Origin: Neorhizobium populisoli
GTDB lineage: Bacteria; Pseudomonadota; Alphaproteobacteria; Rhizobiales; Rhizobiaceae
Reading direction: 5' to 3'
Length of the DNA: 64,000 nucleotides
Assembly: GCF_019430945.1 (NCBI RefSeq)
Contig: NZ_JAHYCB010000015.1
Coordinates: 39,073 to 103,072, forward strand
This document shows positions 17,552-26,350 of this stretch, piece after piece. The notes below the pieces were generated by a model. The model searched no databases. It saw only the letters and a program-made list of their open reading frames with translations, and was not told the origin of the DNA. The position numbers and the translations under genes are program-made. The stretch's first letter is position 1. Each line of letters begins with the position of its first letter.

Positions 17552-17967
17552 CACGTTCTCTCCTTGATCATCTGCCCATCCCGCCGCAGCGAGGCGGAGG
17601 TGCGGTCGAGCTTCAGGTTTTCTCCGCGAAGCGTGGCAAGCCCGCGGGAAATAAGCCCCCACGCAATGAGGGCGACGACGACGCCGACGATGACGGAGGA
17701 CAGAGCGTCCGCGCTCGGCTCCGCCATGCCGCGGGCGACGAAGAAGGCCGTCAGGCCGTTGACGAGCGCCGCAAGCAGAACGCCGACGGCGCAGATCGCG
17801 AAGACAAGTCCTGCAGCGAATGCCTCCACGCCGGCGATCGCATGGGACATCTTCTCGGAGGCTTCGGTTTTGGCGAGATTGATCTCCTTGCGGAACAGTC
17901 CCGATATATCCGTCACCAGGCCGGTGACGAGTTCAGGAAGCGAGCGGGTGTCAAGCGGCTTAGCCAT
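17551..17967 (-). CDS. Phage-holin-family (DUF1469-like) membrane protein
   Basis: 138 residues with an N-terminal amphipathic segment (SLPELVTGLVTDISGLFRKEI) typical of the Actinobacterial holin III/DUF1469 group, then two membrane helices (about 48-70 and 80-105). Despite the name, members are mostly chromosomal or plasmid envelope proteins, not phage lysis factors. The ATG at 17967 has GGAGG ten bases ahead. It is the middle gene of the trio. Confidence 0.8.
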   Translation of the reverse strand: MAKPLDTRSLPELVTGLVTDISGLFRKEINLAKTEASEKMSHAIAGVEAFAAGLVFAICAVGVLLAALVNGLTAFFVARGMAEPSADALSSVIVGVVVALIAWGLISRGLATLRGENLKLDRTSASLRRDGQMIKERT

Positions 17968-18589
17968 TGAAATGATCCTCCGTCGAAGGGGTGACATTTG
18001 TGTCGTGGCGGGTTGCGGACGCGCCGTCCGGAGTTTGCGGGGAACGCTGTTCGGCACCGTGCATGCCTGATCGCGAACCACGAATGGAAGAGGCTGTCAG
18101 GAAGCGGCTTGCGGCAAGGCCGGCGATGGCGGCCATGCCCAAGAAAGCCAAAGGCTGCTTGCGGCCGAAATCTTCCGCCATCTGCGCAATTTCACCGATA
18201 TCGCGATCCTTGATGTCATCGGAAAACGTGCGCATGCTCGAGCCGATATTGCGGGTGAGGCGGCCGATATCCCGTTGATCGCCCTGCTCGAGTTCGGCCG
18301 CGACCTTTTCCATGGCTGCAGCAATGCCGCCGACCTTAGAGGCGATGACGTTCTTTTGTTCGATGGCAACGTCATTGGCTTTGTCGGCTGCACCGGACAG
18401 CTCGTCCTTGGCCGTCTGTCTTAGCGATGCGATGTCATCCGATATTTTCTGGCCCAATCCGGCGGCGCTCGATTGGGAGGAGCCCGCCTCCCTGGGATTT
18501 TCGGAATGGGGTTCCTGGCTTTCCTGGAATCGCGAAGAGCCGGAAGCGGCTGCGCCTCCGTGACCCGGGGTGAGATCTCGTTCAGTCAT
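17960..18589 (-). CDS. Nutrient-deprivation-induced-type protein
   Basis: 209 residues, mostly amphipathic helix (residues 45-150 rich in Ala, Asp, Lys), with a Ser/Glu-rich N-terminal 45 residues and one hydrophobic helix near 150-167 (PLAFLGMAAIAGLAASRFL). The layout matches rhizobial proteins annotated as nutrient deprivation-induced. It resembles DUF883/ElaB-like tail-anchored proteins. It is the first gene of the trio, overlapping the holin-like gene by eight bases, and sits behind a well-spaced stress-type promoter. Confidence 0.75.
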   Translation of the reverse strand: MTERDLTPGHGGAAASGSSRFQESQEPHSENPREAGSSQSSAAGLGQKISDDIASLRQTAKDELSGAADKANDVAIEQKNVIASKVGGIAAAMEKVAAELEQGDQRDIGRLTRNIGSSMRTFSDDIKDRDIGEIAQMAEDFGRKQPLAFLGMAAIAGLAASRFLTASSIRGSRSGMHGAEQRSPQTPDGASATRHDTNVTPSTEDHFNG

Positions 18590-18646
18590 GGAAATTCTCC
18601 CGATATGACGCTGATCTGTCTGCGTGGCTGCAGTGACCTATTCACG

Positions 18647-18671
18647 AACCGGAAGCTCACCGGATTGTTCC
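18647..18671 (-). promoter_or_regulatory. EcfG/RpoE2-type promoter for the nutrient-deprivation trio
   Basis: On the minus strand GGAAC (plus GTTCC 18667-18671) and GTT (plus AAC 18647-18649) are 17 bases apart, 58 bases ahead of the start at 18589. Confidence 0.6.
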
Positions 18672-18735
18672 CTTTCAAGCATCGATGGGACTTCAGTCCC
18701 TTTGTCTACGGGACCGTCCTGCGTTTCGTGTCTGA

Positions 18736-19212
18736 ATGATCTACATCCGCACTATAATTTATCTCACCAGCGATACCCATTTCGCCGATCCGCGTGTCCT
18801 GCGCATAGACCGCCGTCCGTTTCCGGATATAGCGGCACACGACATCGCCCTGATCCGGAACGAGAATACACTCGTTGGCGAGGAGGAGGAAGTCTGGCAC
18901 CTGGGCGACCTCATGTCGGCGCGGGGCGGCGACTGCGACCAGCTGCCGTCGAAGCTGAACGGGTGAAAGCACCTGGTCACCGGCAACAATGATCCCGCAA
19001 CGACGACCAACGCCAGGGGCTGGGCGGGTGTCCCGCACTACGCCGAGTTCGTTCTCGATCGTCATCTGGCCATCCTTTCCAATTACCCTTTCCGGACCTG
19101 GAACAAGATGGGCGAGAAGTCGATCAACCTGAATGGTCATTCGCTAGGTCGCCTTGAGCCGACGCCTCCTAAGTTCGATGTCGGCGTCGATGCATGTGAC
19201 CTCGTCCCGTAA
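18736..19212 (+). pseudogene. Metallophosphoesterase with a premature stop
   Basis: The frame reads IYLTSDTHFADPRVLRIDRRPF, then EEVWHLGDL, a TGA at 18964, KHLVTGNNDP, and PHYAEFVLDRHLAILSNYPF to a stop at 19210. These are the calcineurin-like phosphoesterase motifs (SDTH, GDL, GNND in place of GNHD). The TGA replaces what family members carry as Arg or Lys right before KH, consistent with CGA to TGA. The catalytic GH motif at the end survives as LNGHSLG. Without read-through only the first 76 residues are made. A second fragment of the same family is at 27030-27170. Confidence 0.75.
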
Positions 19213-20408
19213 CGCTCGGAGCGCTCCTGGTTCGACCGTGAGAGCTGGATCTGCCGACGTGGGCAGGTCTCAATCGACCTCACCCTGACGCCCTGCCGTG
19301 TGGCAGCGCTCACCAAACCGAAGCGACCGAACTTCCTTCGCGACGCGTGGTCGGTAGCGACCCAGAACAGGAGAGCGAGAAGACATGGCCGAGCAGCGTG
19401 TGATCTGTTTGTAAAGGATTGAAGAATGCCCATGCCATGGAAAAACCAGCCGTTTCGATCATGAAGCCGCAGCTTCGCCGGATCAAATTTTATCTGGCAT
19501 CGCTGGAAAAGCTGGACGAACATATTCGCGACACGGAAGGTCAGATCGTGCGCCTGGAGTACGTGCTGGAAAGCCTTGGGGAGCATCATTCCTTGGCGAA
19601 GTATGCGGGGATTTTCGCTCGCCGGAACCATAGCGGGGATCGGCCACAGTTTGGCAGCTGCCAAGATTCTCAAGATAACAATGGGCGAACTTCGCGTCCG
19701 AGGATATCGAGATCGCGGCTGCAAGCCGCTGATCTCGTTTTCCGAGTACGCCGAACGTCCGCGCGCACCACACCCTTTAAGGCAAACCTCGAGGAGGAAC
19801 TGGCGATGGCGAATGGCTGGACGGAACATCTTCGCCTTGACCACCACGCTTGCTGCCCAGAAAACCCGCTGTCGGACTTACTGGACCAGGCGGCATTCTC
19901 GCACCGCTTCAATAAAGTCGTCGGGCTTGCAGGGTTTGGTGATCCACCGACACTTGCTTTTCACCAGCGGAGACGCGCCTTACCTGTCATAGACGCCGGA
20001 ACGGACGATGTAACAGATGCCGCGTGCGCCAAGTGCGGCAGCGTCCCTAAAACGCGTCTCGATGACCGCTAGTTCCGGCGTATGCTCTTCCAGCCCGTTG
20101 GCGACTGCGGAGCATGACGAGCATATATTGATGGTGCGGAAACCGCCTTTTCGACAACATCTTCAAAAAAAAAGCGCGATCAGTGCCTGATCTCCCAAAA
20201 GCAGGACGGTTTCCTTTTCGTAATTTGCCATTGCACTTCCACCCGTTGGATGCTTGCATATTAGCAGCATCAAGAAGACGCGGCCCAAGGGTATGCCAGC
20301 GTACGTAAAATCAAGTCGGCAGAGCGGATGGTATAGAATCGCCAACCGTCAGTGAAAGCTCAGGGCTTGGCGGCCGGAAGCAGACGCTTCTGCCCGACAG
20401 CGAGAGTC
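19213..20408. other. Region with gene fragments; receiver-domain remnant on the minus strand
   Basis: No intact gene was accepted. On the plus strand 19434-19620 has an open, coiled-coil-like stretch (EKLDEHIRDTEGQIVRLEY) that breaks off without a recognisable partner. On the minus strand about 20110-19880 reads LEEHTPELAVIETRFRD, then ARGICYIVRSGVYDR, a stop, and CRWITKPCKPDDFIEAVREC. This looks like the beta3-to-alpha5 part of a CheY-type receiver with a nonsense codon. The last 200 bases form the upstream region of the Crp-like regulator. Confidence 0.35.
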
Positions 20409-21122
20409 ATGGACGTTTTACGACAACCTTATCTGCGCAATCGCCTCCTTGCGCTTTTGCCTCAGAACGAAATCCAGCATATTGCGTCTGCAGTTCAACC
20501 GGTCGAGCTTCCGCGCGGCATCATCATCGTTGGCGCCGATTGCCCTATCGACCATGTTTATTTTCTCTGTAGTGGCATTGGTTCGGTGGTCACCATCTCG
20601 GCGGAAGGCCAGAGGGCGGAGGCAGGCATGTTCGGGCGGGAAGGCTTTTCGCCTACATCGGCTGGTGTCGGCGGCACGATCAGCGTCCATGAAGTGTTGA
20701 TGCAGGTGGCGGGCGAGGGTTTCCGAATGTCGCTCCAATCCATTCACACAGCGCTTACCCACAATCCGGTGTTCGCCAACCTGCTTGCAAGATTTATTCA
20801 GAACTTCGCGTCGCAGATCTCGTACACAGCGCTTTGCAACGCGAATTATCAGGTGGACGAACGTCTCGCCCGCTGGCTGCTCATGTGCCACGATCGGGTG
20901 GATGGCGACGAGATTGCCCTTACCCACGATTTCATCTCGCTGATGCTTGCCGTAAGGCGGCCAAGTGTCACGAATGCAATCCACATCCTGGAAGGCAACA
21001 AACTTGTGCGGGCCGAGCGGGGGCGGATTACGATCCGCGACCGGAGGGGGCTGGAGGAGTTTGCGGGCGGCGCATACGGCAAGCCGGAAGAAGAATACCG
21101 CCGCCTCATCGGCCAAATCTAA
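20409..21122 (+). CDS. Crp/Fnr family transcriptional regulator
   Basis: 238 residues: an N-terminal cyclic-nucleotide-binding-type beta-roll (residues 20-130, PRGIIIVGADCPIDHVYFL and SVVTISAEGQRAEAGMFGREG) and a C-terminal winged helix with a recognition helix near 185-205 (MLAVRRPSVTNAIHILEGNKL). There is no Fnr-type Cys cluster and the cAMP-contacting residues are not conserved, so the ligand is unknown. Rhizobia carry many such regulators linked to stress and oxygen responses. The ATG at 20409 gives the normal family length; the longer frame to 20352 is not needed. It is monocistronic. Confidence 0.85.
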   Translation: MDVLRQPYLRNRLLALLPQNEIQHIASAVQPVELPRGIIIVGADCPIDHVYFLCSGIGSVVTISAEGQRAEAGMFGREGFSPTSAGVGGTISVHEVLMQVAGEGFRMSLQSIHTALTHNPVFANLLARFIQNFASQISYTALCNANYQVDERLARWLLMCHDRVDGDEIALTHDFISLMLAVRRPSVTNAIHILEGNKLVRAERGRITIRDRRGLEEFAGGAYGKPEEEYRRLIGQI

Positions 21123-21218
21123 AGCATTTCCAGCATGCGAAGCAGTTTCTTGCTCAGAGATAAGTTAAGAAAAAGTTCAGAATTCCAAGATTCGGAGGAA
21201 AGCGAGACCGTTCTGAGC

Positions 21219-21464
21219 CTACTTCTTCAGCTGCTCCTGAATAATGGCATGGAAGGACGGGCTGAACTGCAAGGTGCCGGCCTCGTTATGAACGTCCATG
21301 TGCGCGTCGGAAATCGCCACGCCACTTTTGATTTGCGCCGCTATCAACTCGCGCACCGCGTCAAATGCATTGTTGCGCGCGTCTTCCACATTGGCACACT
21401 CATCGCCTTCTTCATCGAAGACGTTGCCGTCACTGCGGCGGATGTGGAAGAAATACCTGTTCAT
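21219..21464 (-). CDS. DUF6894 family small protein
   Basis: 81 residues starting MNRYFFHIRRSDGNVFDEEG, the hallmark of DUF6894, followed by a helix (EDARNNAFDAVRELIA) and a strand of His/Asp residues. These are widespread in Rhizobiales, often in many copies, with no known function. GAGG lies seven bases before the start. It is monocistronic. Confidence 0.82.
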   Translation of the reverse strand: MNRYFFHIRRSDGNVFDEEGDECANVEDARNNAFDAVRELIAAQIKSGVAISDAHMDVHNEAGTLQFSPSFHAIIQEQLKK

Positions 21465-22159
21465 AAGCTCAACCTCAGTTCCCGCTCGATAAGAGGCTTG
21501 CTGGCAACCTAATTAATCTATGCGCTCGGAAAAAGTCTTTCATAAGATGCCGGTATGCCTCTTTCTGCAGACACCAGGTGTTAAGTGCAAACTCTTCAAG
21601 AGCGGCGCGATCGTCACCGGGCCGCGCTCCGACTTGATGAAGCCCTTACGTTTGAGGATATGCAACCCGGGGTCACGCTCGGCCGTCGGAGGGCGAGCGT
21701 GAGGGATACATGTTCATGAGTCAGCGAGAACTTATTGTTACCCGGTCGTGACACTATGAGCAGCAGCGCGCCAGCCGCTCGTCGACTTCGTGTACCGCAT
21801 TAGAGGCGGCTGTGGCGTCAGCTGCATCGAAAAGGCTTCCACGGAAAGTTGACGACAATCCCAAAGCTCTTGTTGCGGTCCATCCAGTCTCTGAACGTGT
21901 CAAAATCCAAGCGGTACGCATCTTCACTCAATTTCATGCTTACGAAGTGCGAACGGATCGTCAAGATTCAGCGTTGTCGTCGGTAATCTTATTCCCACCG
22001 GGTTTAAGGTTTGTACGGTAGCAGACGGAAAAAATAATGCTCTGACGCAGCCCGCGCACCACGCGGATGGATGCATGGGCAGTCGGCCGTCGGTCTGGAA
22101 GCGTACGGGAACGAGATCACCTGCGCAGACATTATGGACGGAGACGATGGAGAAGCTCA
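21465..22159. other. Intergenic stretch without a supported gene
   Basis: Only short frames are present (21520-21702 and 21812-22021 on plus), with no ribosome site or recognisable motif. The last 100 bases contain GGAAC at about 22107, but the expected GTT at 17-18 bases is absent. Confidence 0.4.
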
Positions 22160-22429
22160 ATGACCATCACTCGCAGTTCACTACATCCCCAAACGCTAGC
22201 CCGAAATTCACTCCTGAACGAGGATATGGTGAGTGTCGCTCGCCGTATGGCCTTACGCTTCATGGCTCTGGAAAAGGATGCGTACGAACTTGCGCTAAAC
22301 ACAATTCTTCGGGCGAAATTGGAGGCTACGCCGGGACTGGACAGTCGGACATTACAATTCCTGCTATTCACGCTGATGCGGGAAATCGCGCTTACAAGCA
22401 AGAACGCCAATACGGGTGTTAATGCCTGA
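22160..22429 (+). CDS. Hypothetical protein (89 aa)
   Basis: 89 residues with no cysteines, mostly helical (NEDMVSVARRMALRFMALEKDAY and SRTLQFLLFTLMREIAL). GGAGAAGCT precedes the ATG at 22160, which decides the start inside the longer frame from 22067. The gene ends 11 bases past the stop of the convergent receiver-like gene. No family was recognised. Confidence 0.5.
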   Translation: MTITRSSLHPQTLARNSLLNEDMVSVARRMALRFMALEKDAYELALNTILRAKLEATPGLDSRTLQFLLFTLMREIALTSKNANTGVNA

Positions 22430-22844
22430 CCCCGTGATCTCCGTCTTGAAAAATGGAAGACAAGATTTTGCCGATCTCGTTCCGGCGGTCGCTCAACACG
22501 AACATCTTGTTACGATCCTGGTAGGCGGCATCCGGCAGGACGTATAGCGACGGGACCAGCGCATCATCCAGCCGCTCCGACAATCCGAACAGGCTACCCT
22601 CGTCGCCGTTCGTTATGTCCATTAGAACTCCATGAAAAGCTCTCAGGTCATAGGCTAAAGCTCTATGAACCGGGACCGGCCCCAGCAACTCGACGCCAAC
22701 TTCGCTCCAAGCCGTTTGGATGGCGAGCGATACAAGATCTTCAGGTCCGACAACGAGTAATTTGTAGCGGGTCAAATACCACCTGTTCGACATGTTGCGA
22801 AGACTAACCAGAAACGCGGTGGCCGGTTGCGTGTCGCTATACAT
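22419..22844 (-). CDS. Receiver-like protein lacking a clear phosphorylation site
   Basis: About 141 residues. From residue 27 the pattern KLLVVGPEDLVSLAIQTAWSEVGVELLG resembles the first strand and helix of a CheY receiver, with VLMDITNGDEG at the usual Asp position (MDIT) and VPSLYVLPDA after it. The acidic pair after strand 1 is reduced to PED and the conserved Lys is not evident. This could be a divergent or non-phosphorylated receiver. The ATG at 22844 is tentative; 22793 is the alternative. It converges on the 89-aa gene with an 11-base overlap. Confidence 0.5.
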   Translation of the reverse strand: MYSDTQPATAFLVSLRNMSNRWYLTRYKLLVVGPEDLVSLAIQTAWSEVGVELLGPVPVHRALAYDLRAFHGVLMDITNGDEGSLFGLSERLDDALVPSLYVLPDAAYQDRNKMFVLSDRRNEIGKILSSIFQDGDHGVRH

Positions 22845-23431
22845 TTTCGGCGGTTTCCAAAAGTTGAGGAAGCAATGCCTCATGCGGCCCAACACCCCCT
22901 CATGCCCTAAAGAATAGCCACAGGATGGTGCCGGCAAGCGCCGACGATAGCGCCATGATAATGACGAAGTGGGCATGCCGGCATTGCTATTCTGCCGGCC
23001 GAACAGCACAGAACCAATAAGGGCTCTGGGCTGCCGCTATGTGACGTACCTCCCCCTTCGAGATATCCCGCTTTCAATCCAACAGTGCAATTTGTTGTTA
23101 GCGTAAAACGTCAAGCTCTTTTTTTCGCCGTGGAGCCTGACGAACAGCCGGGCACGACCGGAATTTCCGCCGCAATTTCGATTTTTTGCGGCGCCGGTTT
23201 TGTGGGAGGATTTCAGCAATTCAATCCGGTTCACCGTACTTCGCTTGAGGGAACTGCGAAGCGGTTCAACGCCCTCTCGATGAGCACGATTACTCCGACA
23301 ACAAAAAGCGCTCGGGAGCCACAGCTCCATCTTGAATGTCATCTTCCTCAACATCATCCGGAACTCTTCCACACAGTTTCTCTTCGGCCACCCTATCGAG
23401 ACCAGCAATCAGCCAACCAAAGGGTAATCAA
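22845..23431. other. Intergenic stretch without a supported gene
   Basis: Short overlapping frames only. On minus near 22900-22990 a hydrophobic stretch (FVIIMALSSALAGTILWLFF) ends at a stop; it may be the tail of a lost membrane protein. Confidence 0.35.
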
Positions 23432-23676
23432 ATGAATGCGGTGATGATCCGGGCCGGCTATGTCGGCCTGACGACGGTGCGTGCTTCGCGTCGATGGGCC
23501 ACGATGTATGTTGCGTCGATATCGCCGAGGACCGCGTTCGCGAACTCGAAGCCGGCAGGATTCCGATATATGAATCAGGTCTCGACGAGCTGATCGCCGC
23601 GAACCGTGCCGACGGGCGGATCCGGTTTTCATGCGATAGCACTTCGGCGGTCGCTGGTGGAGCGAAAATGAGCTGG
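23432..23676 (+). pseudogene. UDP-glucose 6-dehydrogenase N-terminal remnant
   Basis: The start reads MNAVMIRAGYVGLTT, close to the Rossmann motif GSGYVGL of UDP-glucose dehydrogenases. After a frame change, MGHDVCCVDIAEDRVRELEAG and IPIYESGLDELIAANRADGRIRF match the following part. Homology ends near 23676 and the remaining 350 residues are absent. It abuts a HipA fragment on the opposite strand. The intact enzyme makes UDP-glucuronate for exopolysaccharide. Confidence 0.75.
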
Positions 23677-24139
23677 AGGTCCTCGTCTGTCTCTTCGTCT
23701 CGCAGAATGGGCTCAGTGATCTACAAGAGCCGATCAAGCTCGATGACGGTCGGGACGCCGGTCTGGATGGGGGCGTTGAAGACCTCCTTATCGACCCACC
23801 GGAAACGAAGTGCACCGAGGCGGGTTTCGTCGGCAACTCCCAGCAGGTAGTCGCTTTCGGCGAGGGTGCGAACCGATCGCCTCCCGCTCCGCGCTGCGAC
23901 GCTCCGTGCGTTGCATGAGCCGCTTCCCGTACGTGTTAGGAGCAGAGTCTCTGATCGACCCGCACGTTGCCCAGCCTGTCGGCGGAGCAAAGGCCCCGCG
24001 GGTCAATGCAAGCGCCGGTTCCAGCGAGAAGCGATCGGGATGCTTCAGTCGATCCCGATGCCGACTTCAAGCGGAGGCGCCTAGACAGATCGGCACCGGC
24101 AAGCGCCTGGCCGACACCGTCGTTGCTGATGTCAGGCAC
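23677..24139 (-). pseudogene. HipA-like toxin fragment plus displaced end of HipB
   Basis: On minus, 24139-24060 continues the antitoxin gene in another frame (ISNDGVGQALAGADLSRRLRLK). Further on, 23890-23680 reads LAESDYLLGVADETRLGALRF, then VPTVIELDRLL, a stop and ITEPILRDEETDEDLQLIF, which match the N-terminal subdomain of HipA Ser/Thr kinases. The rest of HipA, including the kinase core, is missing and replaced by the UDP-glucose dehydrogenase remnant. It is non-functional as a toxin. Confidence 0.65.
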
Positions 24140-24370
24140 CTAGGTAAGCCCGTCGAGTAGCTCTAACGCCAGGAGAACGCCCGCATATATCCCGATGCTG
24201 ACACTCGTGTCTCCCGCCTCTATCTTTTGCAGCGTCGAGCGCGAGGTAAAAGCTCGTTCTGCAACGACCGCCATCTGCAGCTTACGTCGACGACGAGCAT
24301 CCTGGATATCCGCACCGAGCTTTCGCAAAGCGCGCCGGACGACTGCCGGTGGTTGATGGGGAGTAGGCAT
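24140..24370 (-). CDS. HipB-like XRE antitoxin, truncated by frameshift
   Basis: 76 residues from the ATG at 24370. A helix-turn-helix of the XRE type is visible (LGADIQDARRRRKLQMAVVAERAFTS and RSTLQKIEAGD). In relatives the reading continues LLDGLGELAD...; here a frame change gives LLDGLT and a stop, with the remainder readable in another frame. The DNA-binding domain is complete, so it may still bind DNA. It sits upstream of a HipA fragment and is probably an orphan relic. Confidence 0.6.
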   Translation of the reverse strand: MPTPHQPPAVVRRALRKLGADIQDARRRRKLQMAVVAERAFTSRSTLQKIEAGDTSVSIGIYAGVLLALELLDGLT

Positions 24371-24559
24371 GTCGGACCTTCGCGCTACCGTTTTGCTTTT
24401 ATGAAGCACGAAGCTAACAATATTTTTTTGATCACAACACAATCACTCGCCACGATGACCAATGCGATGAATACGCCTAGTCGGAGACGGCCGAGCAGCG
24501 TCTTCGCGTGAACTTGCGAGAGAGAATCCGCAATACGCGGACGGGGCCGCAGTTCAGAC

Positions 24560-24585
24560 GGAACAATACAAATGTCGGAGCGGTT
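24560..24585 (+). promoter_or_regulatory. Candidate EcfG-type promoter for the receiver gene
   Basis: GGAAC (24560-24564) and GTT (24583-24585) are 18 bases apart, within the tolerated range for this class. The start is 33 bases downstream. Confidence 0.45.
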
Positions 24586-24618
24586 TAACCTTTACAACAG
24601 CAAGAAGGCCAATAGCCC

Positions 24619-25017
24619 ATGACCTGCCGTATCCTTATCGTCGAAGACCAACCGCTTATCGCTCTTTGTCTGGAAGAAGCCGTTATTGAACTCGGCTACA
24701 AACCAGCCGGGATGGCATCGAACATGTCTGAGGCTCTGGCACTCGGGGCGAACGCGGATGTCGCTTTGGTCGACGTCGATCTCCTCGATGGTCCGACAGG
24801 TCCGGAAATCGGCAGGAGCCTGGCAGAAAACGATGTGTCTGTGGTTTTCATGACGGGCAATCCGGCCTACCTCGGCGACGGCGTGCCCGGCACACTTGGC
24901 GTGATCAGTAAGCCGCTGATGGACATCGAGATGGTTCAGGCAATTCAATATGCTGTGGACCGCCATGAGAACCGCATTGCCGCCTGTCCGCGTCGGATGA
25001 CCGAGTTCGCGCAGTAG
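24619..25017 (+). CDS. Single-domain response regulator (CheY-like receiver)
   Basis: 132 residues, one receiver domain and no output domain. ILIVEDQPLIAL carries the acidic pair (Glu-Asp), VALVDVDLLDGPTG the phospho-acceptor Asp near residue 53, VVFMTGN the switch Thr, and ISKPL the conserved Lys. AGAAGG lies about 14 bases upstream. Single receivers of this kind in Rhizobiales often act as phosphate sinks or partner modulators for stress histidine kinases. It precedes the cyclodeaminase-like cassette by 130 bases, with no obvious shared transcript. Confidence 0.85.
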   Translation: MTCRILIVEDQPLIALCLEEAVIELGYKPAGMASNMSEALALGANADVALVDVDLLDGPTGPEIGRSLAENDVSVVFMTGNPAYLGDGVPGTLGVISKPLMDIEMVQAIQYAVDRHENRIAACPRRMTEFAQ

Positions 25018-25149
25018 GCTAGATGGGAGTTTCCAGCTTGCAAAATTCTGCATCGCCGATAGTCACGCTCGAAACAGACCGTCTCAAGATGCGTCCGTGG
25101 CAAGCGGATGGCCGAATAATCGAATGCGTTAATGGTCGAAGGGATATTC

Positions 25150-25728
25150 ATGAGCCTCCAAGAACTCGATCTTGCATCGATGCTTGCCCAGATCGGTCGA
25201 ACGTCACCGGTTATTAGCGGCAGCACGACCGCCCTTATCGCCGCCCAGCTTGGTACTGCGATGACGCGAATGGCGTTGGCCGTTTCGAACAAGCACGGCA
25301 GCGATACCGACATGGTAATTGAGCGCCTTGACTCGATTTCCGCAAAGGTGAAGGATGCAACCGAGAACGACAGATCGGCCTCCGCCGCGCTGCTCCATGC
25401 ATACCGTCCGAATTCCGATGCGACGGCCAGACGGGCCGCTCTCGTCGATGCGACCCGTGCACCTATTGCAGCCGCCCTCCTGTTGCTCGAACTCCTTGAA
25501 CTGCTGGAAGAGTCGACCAATCAGATAACCGACGCCGCCGCGAGTGATTTCCATGGTGGAGTCGAATTAATCGGCGCCGCGTTCTCGGCTGTCATGATGG
25601 CTGTAGAGAGCAATCTCCGCGATGATGACGCCGCGGATCTACGCGGACGCACCTCATGTAATCGTTCGACCCTTCGCATCCGCTTCGACCTCGCCATGAG
25701 TGAATTAAGGAGAGCAAGATCCTCGTAG
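25150..25728 (+). CDS. Cyclodeaminase/cyclohydrolase-like (FTCD-C fold) protein
   Basis: 192 residues, helical. The N-terminal half (SGSTTALIAAQLGTAMTRMAL, near residues 25-50) resembles the glycine-rich start of the formiminotransferase-cyclodeaminase C-terminal domain, which binds folate in true enzymes. The middle shows paired helices (ALVDATRAPIAAALLLLELLELLEE). Folate-binding residues cannot be confirmed. GAAGGGATA precedes the ATG at 25150. It is the first member of a three-gene cassette with the genes at 25830 and 26132; a frameshifted second copy is at 50247. Confidence 0.65.
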   Translation: MSLQELDLASMLAQIGRTSPVISGSTTALIAAQLGTAMTRMALAVSNKHGSDTDMVIERLDSISAKVKDATENDRSASAALLHAYRPNSDATARRAALVDATRAPIAAALLLLELLELLEESTNQITDAAASDFHGGVELIGAAFSAVMMAVESNLRDDDAADLRGRTSCNRSTLRIRFDLAMSELRRARSS

Positions 25729-25772
25729 GGCTCAGTGACGCCGCCTCTTCTTCTGCTCCGAAAAATCCCGGA

Positions 25773-25797
25773 GGAACTCCTGATCTTCGATACCGTT
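25773..25797 (+). promoter_or_regulatory. EcfG/RpoE2-type promoter inside cassette copy 1
   Basis: GGAAC (25773-25777), 17 bases, then GTTTCG (from 25795). It lies 33 bases before the start of the DUF883-like gene. The same arrangement occurs before the homologous gene in copy 2 at 50864. Confidence 0.65.
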
Positions 25798-25829
25798 TCG
25801 AGAGCGGGAGAAATCTAAGGAGACCAACT

Positions 25830-26135
25830 ATGGCCGACAGCAATAACAAGACCGTCGTCGCCCCAACCGTCAACCGAGTCGATGGAACGTTGTCGACCGG
25901 CGCTGATCCAGCTCGCCTGAGCGCCGCCGCGCAACAACGCGAACTGGAGGAGCTTCGTGCAGAACTCAGGTATGCACGCAGCGCGGCTCGACGGCCGATG
26001 CTTGCATCATCGAAGCCGGTGGCCGAAACGGCTCGCTCTACCCGCGAAAAGGTCGAATATCAAATTACCCTGCAGCCCATCAAGTCAGTGACGCTCGCGG
26101 CTGTCGTTGGCTTTGTTTACGGGATCGCGCTATGA
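25830..26135 (+). CDS. DUF883/ElaB-like tail-anchored protein, copy 1
   Basis: 101 residues: a disordered N-terminus, a coiled coil (about residues 35-55, QRELEELRAELRYARSAARR), a linker, and a C-terminal membrane helix ending VTLAAVVGFVYGIAL. This matches the architecture of ElaB/YqjD/DUF883 proteins, which attach ribosomes or DNA to the inner membrane in stationary phase in E. coli. AAGGAG lies nine bases upstream. It overlaps the next gene by four bases. The paralogue at 50919 is also 101 residues. Confidence 0.75.
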   Translation: MADSNNKTVVAPTVNRVDGTLSTGADPARLSAAAQQRELEELRAELRYARSAARRPMLASSKPVAETARSTREKVEYQITLQPIKSVTLAAVVGFVYGIAL

Positions 26136-26350
26136 CCGGCCCCTCTACCGAAGCCGCTCGGCTCGCTGGCCAATACGTTCGCCTCGGCGGCAAGCGCAAA
26201 GCGAAACTCGACGACAACATTGTGAGCACCCGCAAGTGGGAGGATGAACCTCGGGAAGCATCTGCGTTCTGGCGCGACGAGATAGAGACGCTGCCGGAAG
26301 AAAAGCGGCGAGAGGTCGAAAGCAACCTCCCGAACATGAATCCGGATTGA
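26132..26350 (+). CDS. Conserved 72-aa cassette protein, copy 1
   Basis: A 72-residue charged soluble protein. The segment LGGKRKAKLDDNIVSTRKW (near 18-36), FWRDEIE (46-52) and the ending VESNLPNMNP are nearly identical in the second copy at 51221, indicating strong constraint. No named family was recognised. The ATG overlaps the stop of the membrane protein gene, implying coupled translation and a likely physical or functional link. Confidence 0.75.
   Translation: MTGPSTEAARLAGQYVRLGGKRKAKLDDNIVSTRKWEDEPREASAFWRDEIETLPEEKRREVESNLPNMNPD

Noticed and set aside
19137..19847. A 236-codon minus-strand open frame
   Set aside because: No ribosome site, motif or family pattern, and it overlaps the metallophosphoesterase end and other fragments. 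Judged a composition shadow.
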